DNA of 64,000 nt from Perognathus longimembris pacificus. Lineage: Eukaryota > Chordata > Mammalia > Rodentia > Heteromyidae. Below the pieces are notes generated by a model. It was not told the DNA's origin, made no database searches, and saw nothing but the letters and a program-made list of their open reading frames with translations. Shown piece by piece: positions 1 through 11,026 of this stretch (its first letter is position 1; the number at the start of each line of letters is the position of its first letter). The stretch is taken from assembly GCF_023159225.1 (NCBI RefSeq), contig NC_063170.1, positions 60,371,708 to 60,435,707 of the forward strand, written 5' to 3'. Made by a program: the position numbers and the translations under genes.

Positions 1-1605
1 CCTTTTCTGCAATGGATGCTATCTTATTGGTGACAGCACTAGTAGTTTTTTAAAAAAAAATTATTATATTACAGTGGGGAAGAATTGCATTATCTCCACA
101 GTTTTAAATGTCGTATCCACATTGAGGCTCTGCATACATTTCACTGAAATGCCCTGCACTTGTTAGTTGATCCACAAATAGCTCCTCTCTCTATATTTAT
201 GGTAATACTTTAGGCTGAACAACAATTTCACACTTATAACTGTCCCTGTTGGTTTGTCTGTTTTAAATGTCATCTGCTCATATTTATAAATGTGGAATGA
301 GCCTACTTAAATTGGATTTCTTGGGTCCTGGACACTTCTGATTTTCCTAATGACCAAATAATCCAAAAGCAGAACAGATTAAAAAGAAGAAGAAGAAGAA
401 AAAGAAATCGTAGGCATACAGAATTTCCAGGCAGTCGGGGTTTGTTTAAAGCTGCTTTGTTCTGCAGGAATGGTTAATAAAAGAAACATTTCCCCCAAGA
501 ATTGTTGTGGTCTTTAATTAAACTCCTTTCCCATAGGTTTGTAATATAGCGTTGAACAATATTTGGTCAGTTCCTCTGTCTGCCTTTCTTAAGTCACATG
601 CTGGACTTTATTGGATCCTGGGTCCTAAGGGAACATTAGGAGTGGAGAGAGGCAGGCTGCGTCAAATGAAAAGTTAATTGTGTTTAAGCTGTGTTGGAAA
701 CCAACCTCCAGTGCGCCTTCTGTGAGAGCCAAGCCAAACACTCAGGTACCCAGCTGTGAGGTTGGGTCCCTGGCACAGAGTTTACCTGGCACACAGGAGG
801 CTCAGCAGCTCAGAGGCGGGTGATGATGGGACGGACTAACCCAGGCTTCACCTTTTGACTTCCGTGGGCTCCGCGAGAACGGACGATGAGGGATTCAATC
901 CGGTGGGCCTGCAATCTGGGATTTTTCTGCTGGGCTGTAGCACTTCGTTAAGACTCAGAACTGTCTTGTGGAAGAGCTGTGATGAATTGCTGTTGATGGC
1001 CTGGGAGCCAAGAGCTGTTTTAGCTATGGAAGTATTTCATCGGCCTTCTTTCTGCCCTCCTGTTGAGGATCACTGTATCCGAGCGGTGCCTCTGGTGGTG
1101 GCCTGCTCCTTGCTGACACCCGCAGTGATCATTGCTCATGAAATATATGCCTCTTCTCATGAGCCCTGTGGGTGTTGCCCGGGGCCCTAGCGCACTCCTG
1201 GACCCAAACCATTGGGGAGGGGACTTGGGGGTCTCCTGGGATGCTGTTACCATTCAACTTCCACATCTGGAGGGAGTTCCCACACCTGTGTGGTTTGTGA
1301 TTATTTATTCAGCAATTCACATGCTTTATTTACATTACTTAATGAATTAGATTAAGACATGAAATTGCTAATAGTGGGCCATTTTTCAACTCGTAAAAAT
1401 GGCAATTTTATAAGGTTCATTAGAATATATTTTGCACAAGAACATCATTGAATAAGGCCGAGAAGTATCATCAACTATGTCAGTGGTTACGTGCATACAC
1501 CCCAAACAGACATGTCTATGGATGGAATGGGTGCTTGGTGTTAGGTAGCTATTCCATTAAGCAACAGTTTTGATTTTCTTTTGCATCAAGAGACAGCGCA
1601 GGAAG
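1..1605. other. Unique non-coding sequence
   Basis: There is no recognisable gene or repeat apart from a short GAA-rich stretch near 380-405. An open frame at 855-1190 (111 codons) has no family resemblance, no splice context and overlaps open frames on the other strand, so I treat it as chance. Confidence 0.6.
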
Positions 1606-1684
1606 TGAGGATGTAGCTCAAGTAGTAGAATGCCAGCTTTGAGCAAAAAAGCCAATGGGGAGGCTTTGAGTTCAAATCCCAGAA

Positions 1685-1734
<50 letters not shown>

Positions 1735-1738
1735 AGAG
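1606..1738 (+). mobile_element. ID-like SINE monomer with (GA)n tail
   Basis: The stretch 'gtagctcaagtagtagaatgcc' is an A-box-like tRNA/ID segment, and 'gagttcaaatccc' is the B-box-like segment. It matches the right arm of the dimeric SINEs elsewhere in the window. About 50 bp of pure GA repeat (1686-1738) follows directly and is most simply a tail-derived microsatellite. Confidence 0.75.
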
Positions 1739-2438
1739 CGAGCTAGTTGTTTCCTTTCACGCCTGATAAGTGTCCCCACTCTACCACATACCAGTTGGTT
1801 TTTGGTCTCGGGGGAAGGTTCTGGACCAACTAGGTTTGGGGCTTCTAATGTTTCCTACTGTATAGGACCACTGAGCACATCACCTGAGACAAAACTTACC
1901 TCACTAGATGCTTCTCCACCATGTCCCCTTGGGATTTGTAGCTCAAAGTGCTCTGGATTTCTTTTCACTTCTTTAGATGTACTGAACTCCTTTGTGCTGT
2001 CTGAGTCTCTGCGTATTCTCTTTCCCTTCTCCTCTCATTATTCTTCTCCTATGCCTTTGTTCACTTGCCTCCTCTTCACTCTTAAGATCTTGGTTTGTTT
2101 CTTAGCTGTTCTGGGCATCACTGGCTAGGTCACCATGGTTGAATCTTCTCTATTTTTATAGAATCCTGTAACTTCCCTTTGTCATAGCGCTCGCCACCCC
2201 CAGCTGTGACTTCAGAGAAGCAGAGAGAAGGGTTGATCTCTGTCACCTCATTTGTCTGTGAGCCCCACACTGGCAGGAAATAATAGTAAATGTTTTTGCG
2301 GATTGCTGTCTTCTGGAGGGTGTAGCTCATGGTTAGGTGGGGGATTTCATATATGGAGGAGGCTAATAGTCTAGCAGTTATAACTGGGGTTTTACTCCTA
2401 ATAAAATAATGAAACAGTAAACAATGTACAAATTCAAT
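1739..2438. other. Unique non-coding sequence
   Basis: I see nothing assignable here. The 108-codon frame at 1802-2128 is serine/leucine-rich, lies in pyrimidine-rich DNA and looks like chance. Confidence 0.5.
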
Positions 2439-2451
2439 GTGTGTGTGTGCG

Positions 2452-2506
<55 letters not shown>
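2439..2506. repeat. (GT)n microsatellite, about 68 bp
   Basis: The array is almost pure GT with three GC interruptions near its left end. It creates artificial poly-(Val-Cys) and poly-(Thr-His) frames on the two strands. A diverged antisense SINE lies about 150 bp downstream, but the two are not directly joined. Confidence 0.97.
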
Positions 2507-2509
<3 letters not shown>

Positions 2510-2664
2510 CCATGAACCCATCTGCTTCAGGAACCTGCCCCGGACATTTTGTACAAAGCAGTGGTTAGGTAAGGGGAATGAGTTTGTCAGATATCTGAGT
2601 TTAAGCTTACCTCGTCATGTATCTGCTCTACGATCTTGGAAAAGTGACTTTTTCCTTTTTCTTC

Positions 2665-2815
2665 TTCTTAAATATGCCAATACTGGGGCTTGATCTCAGG
2701 GTCTGCATGCACTCCCTTAACTTTTTTACTCAAATGAAGTGCTCTCTCACTTGAGACACACTTCTACTTCTGGCTCATTGCTGGTTAATTGGAGATAAGA
2801 GTATCTATACAGTTT
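2665..2815 (-). mobile_element. Dimeric B1/ID-like SINE fragment, antisense
   Basis: It carries the antisense right arm ('actggggcttgatctcaggg', 'cacttgaga') and the linker 'tggttaattggagataagag' seen in better copies at 47.5 kb and 55.3 kb. The B1-like left arm is missing. Confidence 0.7.
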
Positions 2816-2819
2816 TCGG

Positions 2820-3125
2820 CAGTTAAGTTCAAGCGAGGTCATTGGGATGGGCCCTATCCCAATATGATTAGTGTCTTTATGAAAAGGCAAAATTCGGACA
2901 CTGGGACACACAACAGGGAAGATAATTGGAGAGACACAGGGAGAGGATGGTCCCCTCCAAGCTGAGGGGAGAGGCCTGGAGCAGATCCTTTTCCCAGCCC
3001 TGAGGGATAAAGAACCTGTTCATGACTTCACTGGGCCTTCTAGTTTGGACTAAGGTAAGATGATAGAGTTCTGCCATTTAAATCAGCCAGTTCATGTGCT
3101 TTATCATAGCAGTCCTAGCAAAAGA
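2820..3125 (+). mobile_element. MLT1-type MaLR LTR (3' two thirds)
   Basis: From memory of the MLT1 consensus, the order of motifs matches: 'gaggtcattgggatgggccc', 'tatgattagtgtctttat', 'gagacacagggagaggatgg', 'gcctggagcagatcctt', then 'gcagtcctagcaaaa' at the end. The 5' third is missing or unrecognisable. This is an ancient mammal-wide ERVL-MaLR fossil with no coding capacity. Confidence 0.85.
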
Positions 3126-3539
3126 ATGCACTAAATTAGCCAGATTAACATATAGTAACATCAAAATCTCATTGACTTGCACCACATCTGCTTTCTTCCT
3201 CATAGGCCTAGGGTTTGGCTGTAGCTCAGCCAGACTGTAGGCTGGCTGAGTTAAGTTCTATTCCTGCGACAATAGAGCACAGTCTGGGACTGGTGGGTGA
3301 AAATGTTCTCCTCCTAAAGACAGACAGAAGAACAAAAGGCCAGGGCAAATGATCCAAGGCCATTAGCAGTCTCATCATGTCTGTCATTCCATTGGCCAAA
3401 GCAACAATCATGACCATGCCTATTATAAGTAATCAGAAACATCTATTCTTTCTCCACTCTAGTAGGAGTCATTGAAGAGTCACATGAAAAAGAGAGGACA
3501 CTAGTTTAATTGACCCCCAAACCTATGCATCCTGGTTTT
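3126..3539. other. Unique non-coding sequence
   Basis: No gene or repeat is recognised. The direct context is an MLT1 LTR on the left and a MIR tail on the right. Confidence 0.5.
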
Positions 3540-3663
3540 CTTCAATAAATGTGGTTTGACAAATAAAGCTCATAACAGAGTGCCTATCACATAGTCAATC
3601 CTTGGCAAATGGCAGTTATTATTATTACCATTGTTGTTGTTGTTGTTACCATTATTATTACTT
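3540..3663 (+). mobile_element. MIR 3' end with (ATT)/(GTT) tail
   Basis: The stretch 'agtgcctatcacatagtcaa' followed by 'ggcagttattattatta' resembles the 3' end of MIR. The tail runs into mixed ATT and GTT triplets at 3617-3660. Confidence 0.6.
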
Positions 3664-3745
3664 TTGGTGGTACTGGATTTGAACTCCTTTGTGCTTGCCA
3701 GGCAGGTGCGCTCTACACTTGAGCCAATCCTCCCTGCCCCTGGCT
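3664..3745 (-). mobile_element. ID-like SINE fragment, antisense
   Basis: The antisense B-box region 'ggatttgaactcctttgtgc' is followed by 'gccaggcaggtgcgctctac' and 'cttgagcc', the reverse of a tRNA/ID monomer. Confidence 0.65.
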
Positions 3746-3814
3746 GTTGTTTTAAATTCTTAAACAAGCTCTAAGTATTCCTATTCTTTTTGTTTCTGTG
3801 AATTCTTGATTATT

Positions 3815-4080
3815 TTTATTTTACTTTAGACTAGTTCTACACCTACAGAAAAATTGTGAAAGTAGTGTGGAAAGTTCACATATGCCCTTTCTCAATTTCC
3901 CTGATTATTATTTTAATGTTTTTGATCTCGAGTGGTACAAAGGGTTTCAATTCAGCATATCAGCTTATGAGTACAACCCATTTTGATCAATGTCACCCCT
4001 TTCGGCATTCACCCCCATCTCTTTCAACCCTGCTTGTCTCCGAAGCATTCATCTTTTATTGCAAGTCTATGTGAACGTTT
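3815..4080 (-). mobile_element. Old L1 remnant, antisense
   Basis: 'ttgatcaatgtcacccc' at about 3980 is the reverse complement of 'ggggtgacattgatcaa' in the L1 3' UTR at 32.99 kb. The left part ('acagaaaaattgtgaaag...ttcacatatgccc') resembles old L1M-type 3' sequence. It is heavily decayed and without coding frames. Confidence 0.6.
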
Positions 4081-5425
4081 TCCCTCCAAACAAGCAGAAT
4101 TATGTGAATGAACTCCATTAATATTTGGTTAAGTAAAATACTCTGTAGACCACCTTCTTGCAGCTGCAATTAATTCTTTTAAATTGCATCTCTGCTTCAC
4201 TGGATTGGAACAGAGATATGATTTCAAGCTTATGTTTCTCGTTAGGACGCTGAGGCCACAATTACATGTTTTTTTTTTTTTCCCTGCCTTGAAAAAAAAA
4301 ATCAAAGACTCTTGAAATGGATTGTTGTGAAAGGAAACATAAATATGTTTTAATCGATAGCTGAATTCTCCAAAGCACCATCAAGACAAAGTGTTAACTG
4401 TTCTGATTAAATTTGTGATTGGTTAAGCTAGAAATCCATACAGTTGCATGTCACACAATATTTAATAAATGGCATGGAGAGTATCTTAATTGTACCCATT
4501 TATCACTTCCTTCTGTTGCTACATGTATAAAGTTATCAAAATCAGGAAAGTCAAACATTTCCATTTCCACTTGCTTAGTTGGGCTTTGTTCTCTGCCTCT
4601 TTGAGTGAATTGAGTCAGATTTTGAGTTAAATATTTCTGACATAACCTTCATGACTCATTTACATTTAAATAGTAAGAGAAAATCTCAGTGCCAAAAAGG
4701 TGATTTGAATCAAATTTTACACCAGATCTTATGATTTTAAAAGAAGGCCTTATTACCTATTATTTTGTACATCAAAACACTCTTGCAAAAGTAAGTATTA
4801 AAGGCTGTGTACAGTATTTTATTTTTACTTTGGGGACTTATTACTGCTTCTGTTGCTTATAATTTATAACAGTGCTTGTAATTTCAGAAATTAGAAATGA
4901 ACTTCTGAGATAGGCATCATCTTTGCTATTGAAATGTGAAGCATGTTTGAAGTATAATCTGTGTCCTTGTACTTGTTGTTACAAGCTGAATGAGACCGAC
5001 TTCTAATATGGAGAGTATATAATTATAGGAAAGATGATAAAAATCAAATAGATTCCTAATCAGCAAAGTGAAGCATGATTTATAAAGATCCAAATAATGA
5101 GGCGATTTAATGAGACTTGATGTGTGTTGAAGATGATCAAGAACAGATCTCTGTAGCTGGGAAAACAAGGTTCAGAAGACAAAGTTTCCCAGCGCTCCTT
5201 CATGTGGACTTCACCAACGACACTACCTCATATCCTTGGGAATTCTTTAAAGAAGGTATTAGAATCACATGCAGAAGGCTTCCCAGCTCGTAAACCCTTG
5301 TTGGGGCATTAGCTTAGTTAGATATTGTTATTCTAGGTGTCTGTAGGAGGAAGAACAAATTCATTGTGTCTGAGGCTCGTCATGACTCTCCTCAGGACTG
5401 AATTTAAAAACACAAAAGGCTTGGT
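4081..5425. other. Unique AT-rich sequence
   Basis: It has runs of T and A near 4268-4300 and is AT-rich. I recognise no gene, RNA or repeat. Confidence 0.5.
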
Positions 5426-5490
5426 AAGGCCTTGCTCAATAAGTCTTACCGAATGCCTGTTCTATGCTAGACATTGACTATCTGCATATA
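5426..5490 (+). mobile_element. L2/MIR-like 3' fragment
   Basis: 'gctcaataagtcttaccgaa' and 'tgcctgttctatgctagaca' resemble the common L2/MIR 3' motif. It is short, so the family call is uncertain. Confidence 0.4.
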
Positions 5491-5504
5491 TGAATTCAGT
5501 TTGT

Positions 5505-5640
5505 CCTTTTCAAGTCTTTCAAAGCTGGTCATATTATCCCTCTTTTCAGAAGACAAAACTGAGGTTTGGGAAGGCTGGGCAAGATGCCAGTAATGTAGCT
5601 GGGAGTGAAATCTTGGCAGACAACCTAGCGAACCTTCATG
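5505..5640 (-). mobile_element. MIR SINE, antisense
   Basis: 'ttatccctcttttcagaaga' and 'aaaactgaggtttgggaa' followed by 'gtagctgggagtgaaatctt' follow the antisense MIR core in order. An old mammal-wide tRNA-derived SINE. Confidence 0.75.
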
Positions 5641-5712
5641 ATTGTGCCTTGCAAGTCTCCCGGGTATCTCTCCTCTAGCATGTTCTCTATCTCTCCAGTT
5701 TTTTGTATCTAA

Positions 5713-5715
<3 letters not shown>

Positions 5716-5763
<48 letters not shown>
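5716..5763. repeat. (GT)n microsatellite at a SINE 3' end
   Basis: This pure GT array of about 48 bp abuts the 3' end (left edge) of the antisense dimeric SINE at 5764-5970. On the SINE's own strand it is a (CA)n tail. Confidence 0.97.
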
Positions 5764-5764
<1 letters not shown>

Positions 5765-5970
5765 TGTTCATTATGGGGCTTGAACTCTAGCCTGAGCATT
5801 GTCCCTGAGCTTTATTGATCAAGGCTAGCACTCTAATGCTTAATACTTAATTGGAGATAAGAACCTTATGGACTTTCCTGCCTGGGCTGGCTTCAAATTG
5901 TGATTTTGAGATCTCAGCTTATTAAATAGCTAGTACTGCAGGTGTGAGCCATATGCATCTAGCTTACTCC
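5764..5970 (-). mobile_element. Dimeric ID-like/B1 SINE, antisense
   Basis: It reads 'ggggcttgaactctagcctg' (antisense right arm), linker 'ttaattggagataagaacc', then antisense B1-like arm 'gagatctcagctt...taggtgtgagcc' (here 'caggtgtgagccatatgc'). It is full length in outline. Confidence 0.85.
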
Positions 5971-5984
5971 CTTTCTATCTCTCT

Positions 5985-6185
5985 CTCTCTCTTCTCTGTA
6001 TATATCATACTCTGTCTTAGGCACTGGGAATCAGGCATATTTCTGACAGTTGTATGCCTGTCTTCCAAGAATTGGCAGTCTCCTGGAGGAAGCAAATAAA
6101 CATGTCATGTATTTTCAGATGGTGCAAAGTGCTAGCTATCAAGCAAAGGGAGAGATCTTGGAGGAGATAGTGATGATAAGAAGAT
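5985..6185 (+). mobile_element. L2 LINE fragment
   Basis: 'ctgtcttaggcactgggaat' then 'agtctcctggaggaagcaaataaacatg' (split by eye) and 'cagatggtgcaaagtgcta' follow the L2 3' consensus order. It is decayed and non-coding. Confidence 0.6.
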
Positions 6186-6837
6186 TTTCCATATAGAACA
6201 CTGATGGCTTCAATATTTCATTGATGCACTTGCTAGAGGGCCCCGGATAATTAAGGGTCTGGTATGGAATGTCCGGGAGGTGCCTTAGGAGTCTCTCACC
6301 GTGCTGGGTGTAGATGTAGAAAGCAAAGCCTGTGGGCAGCATTTCTAAGGATCTCAGCTGACCATTGGGACTTGCTGGTCTCCTTACTCTCCTCCCTTTG
6401 ATCTTCCCTTTCAAAGTCTTGGCTGAAAAGCCAATGCTTTCTCTGTGGGACCTGATCTTCTGTAACACATACTTAATCTGTCTTTTAGGAAGATTGCATG
6501 AGGAATTAACACAGGGGTTGTAGGGTCAGTGTTAGAATCTTGACATGGGCTGGAAGTACTGAAGAAAACAATAGAAAAAGAGTGGTTAATCACCTGCTAT
6601 TGCTCCCTTGTCTCCCTGAAGAGGTGGCATGGCATTTAGGGCTATTGGCATATTGGGATGGAGGCATTTGAGCTTGGGGGCACCAAGATCATAGCAGCTT
6701 CTGTCAGGGAGCAGTGGGAGCAAGCGGGCTATGTTTGTGGATTGTGGATCCGTGTTGGAACACCACCCCCACCCCCTGTGGAGACTACTGTCTTCTTCTG
6801 GCATGAATGAGCTCAGGAGACACCGTGGGAAGATTTA
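6186..6837. other. Unique non-coding sequence
   Basis: I can assign nothing here. Three overlapping minus-strand frames of 60-109 codons show no family resemblance. Confidence 0.5.
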
Positions 6838-6995
6838 GTTAAGGCTTTCTCTCCCCTCCTCCCTTCTGCCTGCCCTTCTTTTCTTCCTCACCATATTTTC
6901 CTTCTTTCTCCTCCCTATCTCTCCCTCCCTGCCCACTTCTTCCCTTCCTTTTCTTTCACTTTGCTTCACTCTTCCTTCTTTTCATCCTCCTCAGT
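6838..6995. repeat. Pyrimidine-rich (CT) tract
   Basis: About 155 bp of mostly C and T with irregular 'cttcc/cctcc' units. It gives strong strand asymmetry. Confidence 0.85.
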
Positions 6996-7249
6996 GCAAC
7001 AGTACCATACAGGGTTCTAGAGCTGGGCACCATTGTCTCTGTCACCTTTCATTTGTGTGACTATGCGGGACACGGACCCTCGTATCAAGTCTTGCTTTCT
7101 AGGAGATATGCCTCCCTCCGCATGCCCTCCTTTCTGCTCTTTGGAATTACCTGGAGGACTCTTGCTCAGCATGTAACTGATGGCATAGATGGTCCTCGGG
7201 GTTTTTCAGGCGAAGTATTAAATAATCCTGATTTAAGAGTAAGATGTGC
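6996..7249. other. Unique non-coding sequence
   Basis: No repeat or gene is recognised. Confidence 0.4.
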
Positions 7250-7492
7250 AGCTGGGTGCTCATGGCTCATGCCTGTAATCCTAGCTACTTAGGAGGCTAT
7301 GATATGAGGATTGCAATTCAGTGCCAGCCAGGGCAAATCAATTTGAAAATTTCTTATCTGTAATTCAGTAGCAAACAGCCAGGAGTAGAGTTGTGGCTCA
7401 AGTAGTAGAGTGCCAGCCTTGAGAAAAAAAAAGCCAAGCAAGACAAGAGTGCGAGGCCCTGGTTTCAAGCCCTAGGATCATCACTCCTCACT
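7250..7492 (+). mobile_element. Dimeric B1/ID-like SINE
   Basis: The B1-like left arm ('tggctcatgcctgtaatcct', 'agctacttaggaggct') is joined through 'cttatctgtaattcagtagc' to the ID-like right arm ('gtggctcaagtagtagagtg', 'ccttgag', 'gaggccctggtttcaagccc'). Both A- and B-box-like segments are visible in the right arm. Confidence 0.9.
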
Positions 7493-8269
7493 CCTACCGA
7501 TCCAGGGTAAGGTGTTAGATTCTTCTTCTTCTCTTTGATCTTTTTGAAGCATCCTGGATCAAAAGTCAATTTCCAGTTGTGTTCTCTGACACGGTTTTAA
7601 CTCTTGCCCATCTGCGTTGTCAGCTAGATGTGTAGACCCAAGGTGCACAGCGCTCTGTTAGGACCTGTAGCCCGAAATGGATAAGGCCACTTGCTTTGTA
7701 TTGCATGTTAGAATTACTTTCTCTTATGGCAAGTGATACTAACCTTTTACTCAACTGAGGGAGAAGGTGGAGATTGGTTTCTATGTTTTTTTCTGGTTTT
7801 TGTGTAAATCAAGAGAGTGAGTGTGATGAATGAGAAAATGCCCATTACTGGTGTTGTGGGGTGTGCAGGGGTATAAGGAGAGCAGAGCCAGGGGCTCATT
7901 CTGTCCATGACATCCTGGTCTTCCTTCTGTCCATCTCTCCTGCCATTAGCAAGATGGACATTCTGTCCTGACACACTGCTCCTTTGGCTCTTAGTTCTTC
8001 TTCCATTTCCCCCTCTACCACTTACCAAGTATTTTGTTTTTAAGTGGCTACGTTCCTGGGTTGATCCAGAAGGCCATATTCTTCATTTCTGATTCTTTTA
8101 CAACAGTGTTCTGCCTTTTCAAAGAGCACATTTCTGGCCGGTAGTGTATTCATTGCTGCGGCCTGTGGTTAGGGCCCAGTCTATTTTAGGTCTACAGTCT
8201 TTCCTAGCACCTACCGGGGTAGGGAAGTTGATATATTTTCTCTCCACTTCTTTTTATGTGCTATTACTC
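7493..8269. other. Unique non-coding sequence
   Basis: No gene, RNA or repeat is recognised. Confidence 0.5.
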
Positions 8270-8508
8270 AGTGTCTTGAACTCTGGCTTGGCCTTTTTTT
8301 TTTTTTTTTTTAAACTCATAGCTGGTGTTCTGCCACTTAAGCCATGCCACCAGTTCTACTTTTTTGTGGTTTCAGTTGCGTTTTTTATTGACTGGTAAAT
8401 TGCAGAGAAGAGTCTTTAAGACTTTTCTGCCCAGGTTGGCTCTGAACTGCAGTCTTCAGCTTCCTAGGTAGCTGGGATTATAGGTGTGAGCCACTACCAC
8501 CCAGCTTA
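8270..8508 (-). mobile_element. Dimeric ID-like/B1 SINE, antisense
   Basis: The order is 'gtgtcttgaactctggcttg', an internal T run at 8294-8311, 'ttctgccacttaagccatgc', and the antisense B1 arm 'tagctgggattataggtgtg' then 'agccactaccacccagct'. The internal T run may be a later expansion. Confidence 0.85.
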
Positions 8509-8554
8509 GAAGTTGATACTTTTTTTTTTTTGGTACCTTACTGAAAACTATATT

Positions 8555-8967
8555 TGTAAATTAGACTTTGCTAGAAAACTATGCAGACATCCAGATACAA
8601 AGTACAAAGAAAAGGTGTATTGCCAGCAAAGGCACTGGCAAGACTCCTTCTCACAAGAGAGGAGAAGTGAGAAGACCTGCCGGCTATTGTGTCTGGTGAT
8701 CTTTATAACCTAATGGGGCTAGGAGGGGCTAGGAGACCTTAGTGTGGATCTGTGGACCAGTAGCTTCATTATGGTGGGCTAGGATTTATGACTGCTGCCC
8801 AAGTGGCAGATAAGGGGTCTTACAACTGCCCAGACCTGAAGGTCACTCAAAGGGGATCTTGTTGCCTTATGGGGTGGTAGCTGCCCCAAAGGAATGCCAT
8901 CTCAAGACAAAGGGGGTGGAGGCTGATTATTTACTGGTTCTACTAACTGGGCCTAGGAAAGGGAGCT
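8555..8967 (-). mobile_element. Solo ERV LTR, antisense (inverted-pair copy A)
   Basis: Its reverse complement follows 9308-9737 along its length: shared blocks include 'gtctggatgtctgcat'-type U5 sequence, 'gagtgaccttcagg', 'ctaggatttatg...gcagcagccataaatcct' and 'cctccaccccctttg'. A TATA-like 'ggttataaagatc' lies on the minus strand. It is one arm of an inverted repeat and has no internal proviral genes. Confidence 0.75.
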
Positions 8968-8969
8968 TA

Positions 8970-9135
8970 TTGTACTAATACCATTTATGTATGTGTATAT
9001 GTATATGTGTGTATATATGCATATATGTATATATATATAATTTGGTATATTTCTCTGTATGGGTTTAAGTCAACTTTAAATTATAATTTATTAGTATATA
9101 ACATTTGGATTAATATAATCAGAGACCTACACTCT
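8970..9135. repeat. AT-rich / TATATG low-complexity spacer
   Basis: Alternating TATG/TATA runs at 8988-9042 and AT-rich DNA lie between the two inverted LTR copies. Confidence 0.8.
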
Positions 9136-9237
9136 AGGCTTGCTAACATAAACCTTTACCTGCATCTGTACTATTAATTAACATGCAGGATGCCAGAAAT
9201 AATTTTGATTTGTGAAATAAATAATGTTCAAGGTATC

Positions 9238-9307
9238 TGATTGAGGCAGGTGTGTGCTTCACAGCTGTAACCCTGATACTTGGGGGGCTGAGATCAGGAG
9301 AACTGTG
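9238..9307 (+). mobile_element. B1-like SINE fragment
   Basis: 'cagctgtaaccctgatactt' and 'ggggggctgagatcaggaga' match the B1-like left arm. It stops at the start of the sense LTR copy, so that insertion may have truncated it. Confidence 0.6.
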
Positions 9308-9737
9308 TGTTGGCCCATTAGCCTCCTCCCTAGACAAGGCTAGGCCCATTTAATGAGGGAAGTAAACACTCAGCCTCCACCCCCTTTACTTTGAGATGGC
9401 ACTCCTTTGGGGCAATTATAACCATATAAGGCAAGGACATCCCCTTAGAGTGACCTTCAGGCCTAGGCAGCTGCAAGACCCCTTATCTACTACTTGGGCA
9501 GCAGCCATAAATCCTAGCCCGCCATGATAAAGCCCCTGTTCCACACAGCCACACAGGGGTCTCTACCTCCTAGCCTCTGTAAGTTATATAGGTCACCTCA
9601 TACAATAGCGAGCTCTTCTTCTCGCTCCTCTCGTGAGAAGGGGTCTTGCTGGTCCCTTTGCAGGCAATAAACCTTTCCTTTGTTCTTTGTACCTGGATGT
9701 CTGCATGGTTTCCTGGCAATGCCTAATTTACCCTACA
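9308..9737 (+). mobile_element. Solo ERV LTR (inverted-pair copy B)
   Basis: It starts TGTTGG and ends CCCTACA, as expected of a TG...CA LTR. A polyadenylation-type AATAAA sits in 'ggcaataaacctttcc' near 9664 with a TATA-like 'agttatatagg' upstream. It pairs with 8555-8967 in inverted orientation. No clear target duplication is seen at either boundary. Confidence 0.75.
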
Positions 9738-9782
9738 TTGTATTTTAAGGATAGCCTAGGAAACAAGCTTATAAGACCCCTT

Positions 9783-9990
9783 CTCAACCAATTGAAAAAT
9801 GGGTACAATAGCGCATTCCTGTCATCCCACCTATGCAGGAAGTATACATCAGAAGATCATGGTTCAGGCAGACCAGGGCATAAGGAGCAGACTAACAAAA
9901 GCAGAAAGGACTAAAGACCTGACTCAAGTACTTGAGTATCTGCCTGGCAAGTGTGGGATCTTGAGTTCAAACCCCAGTGTAACCACTTCC
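9783..9990 (+). mobile_element. Dimeric B1/ID-like SINE, diverged
   Basis: The B1-like arm ('gcgcattcctgtcatcccac') and ID-like arm ('acttgagtatctgcctggca', 'gagttcaaaccccagtg') can be followed, but both have drifted. Confidence 0.65.
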
Positions 9991-10855
9991 TCCCTAAAAA
10001 GAAAACAACTGATTGATTAGAATCTGCCTTTATATAACAAGGTTTGAGAATAAGGCTAATATAGGCCCAGCAAAATCCATGTTCCCACTCAAGGGTGGAT
10101 TTTGTTGTTTAGGTAAATGGGATGTGAATCGACCTACACAGTAGTCTATAAAATTCCTAAAGAGCCTGGGACTAGAGGTTATGCTCAGGGAAAGCCCATG
10201 TGCTTTGGTTCTCAGGGGACTTGCATGACTTCAAGGCATGTATGGGTGGTAGATTTCAGTGTGAGACTTCCTTTAATTGTGACATCTCACCTAGCTGGAT
10301 GGAGAAGGCAGCTGGAGCTCTGACATGCTTCATCCATCTTCCAAGCGCTGGCAGTTCTCTGTTCATGGCCAGCTGTCTTTGGTCATCTTATAGGGAGAGC
10401 AATAAGCCATTGTTGCAGGAGGACCTGCATGGCGGAGGCGGTGGTGGGAAGAAGAATATTGAGATGGAGTCAACTGGTGCCAATGATTGATTTACGTGGC
10501 TTCGAAGGAGGCAAGTGGCTAGGTGTGGGTTGGTTGAAGGAGGCTTATTGTTCTGCTTTCTAAACTGAATGGGTTCCTGGCTCCATTAGGAACTTGACAA
10601 AGCTTGTCTTTGATGACCTCTCCCCTCTCTTTTACTGGGCTCCATTGTCTCAAACACATTCCTGGGGTCTTTGTCTTGAACAGCTGTCCTCCTGTCTACC
10701 GTGCAGTGCCCCTGGGCTCCACTGTCTTTGTTTTTTCCAGAAAAGACTCTTTGGAGCTATCCATCCATCCAGCTACCATGGTGATAACAATGAGCAGAAA
10801 TTTCATGGGGCTCCAACCCATGTAAATAAATCTGTGATTTGTAAAAAGCTTCAAC
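9991..10855. other. Unique non-coding sequence
   Basis: Overlapping open frames on both strands (68-111 codons) show no recognisable domain. I see no repeat family. Confidence 0.5.
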
Positions 10856-10961
10856 ATTTTCTGGGTATGGGGGTATATGCCTGTAATTCTAGCATTCAAA
10901 AAGCTGAGGCAGGAAGAGCACAAGTTTAAGGCAAGCCTGGTCTACATAGTGAGATACTATC

Positions 10962-11016
<55 letters not shown>
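10856..11016 (+). mobile_element. B1 monomer with (CA)n tail
   Basis: 'gggtatatgcctgtaattct', 'agcattcaaaaagctgaggc' and 'aagcctggtctacatagtga' follow the B1 (7SL-derived) consensus. A pure (CA)n of about 44 bp at 10973-11016 follows where the A-rich tail would be. Confidence 0.9.
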
Positions 11017-11018
<2 letters not shown>

Positions 11019-11026
11019 AAACCAAA

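Noticed and set aside
2130..2513. Poly-(Thr-His) protein
   Set aside because: Translation of a (GT)n microsatellite. The same applies at 5467-5799, 51141-51521 and 58794-59315.
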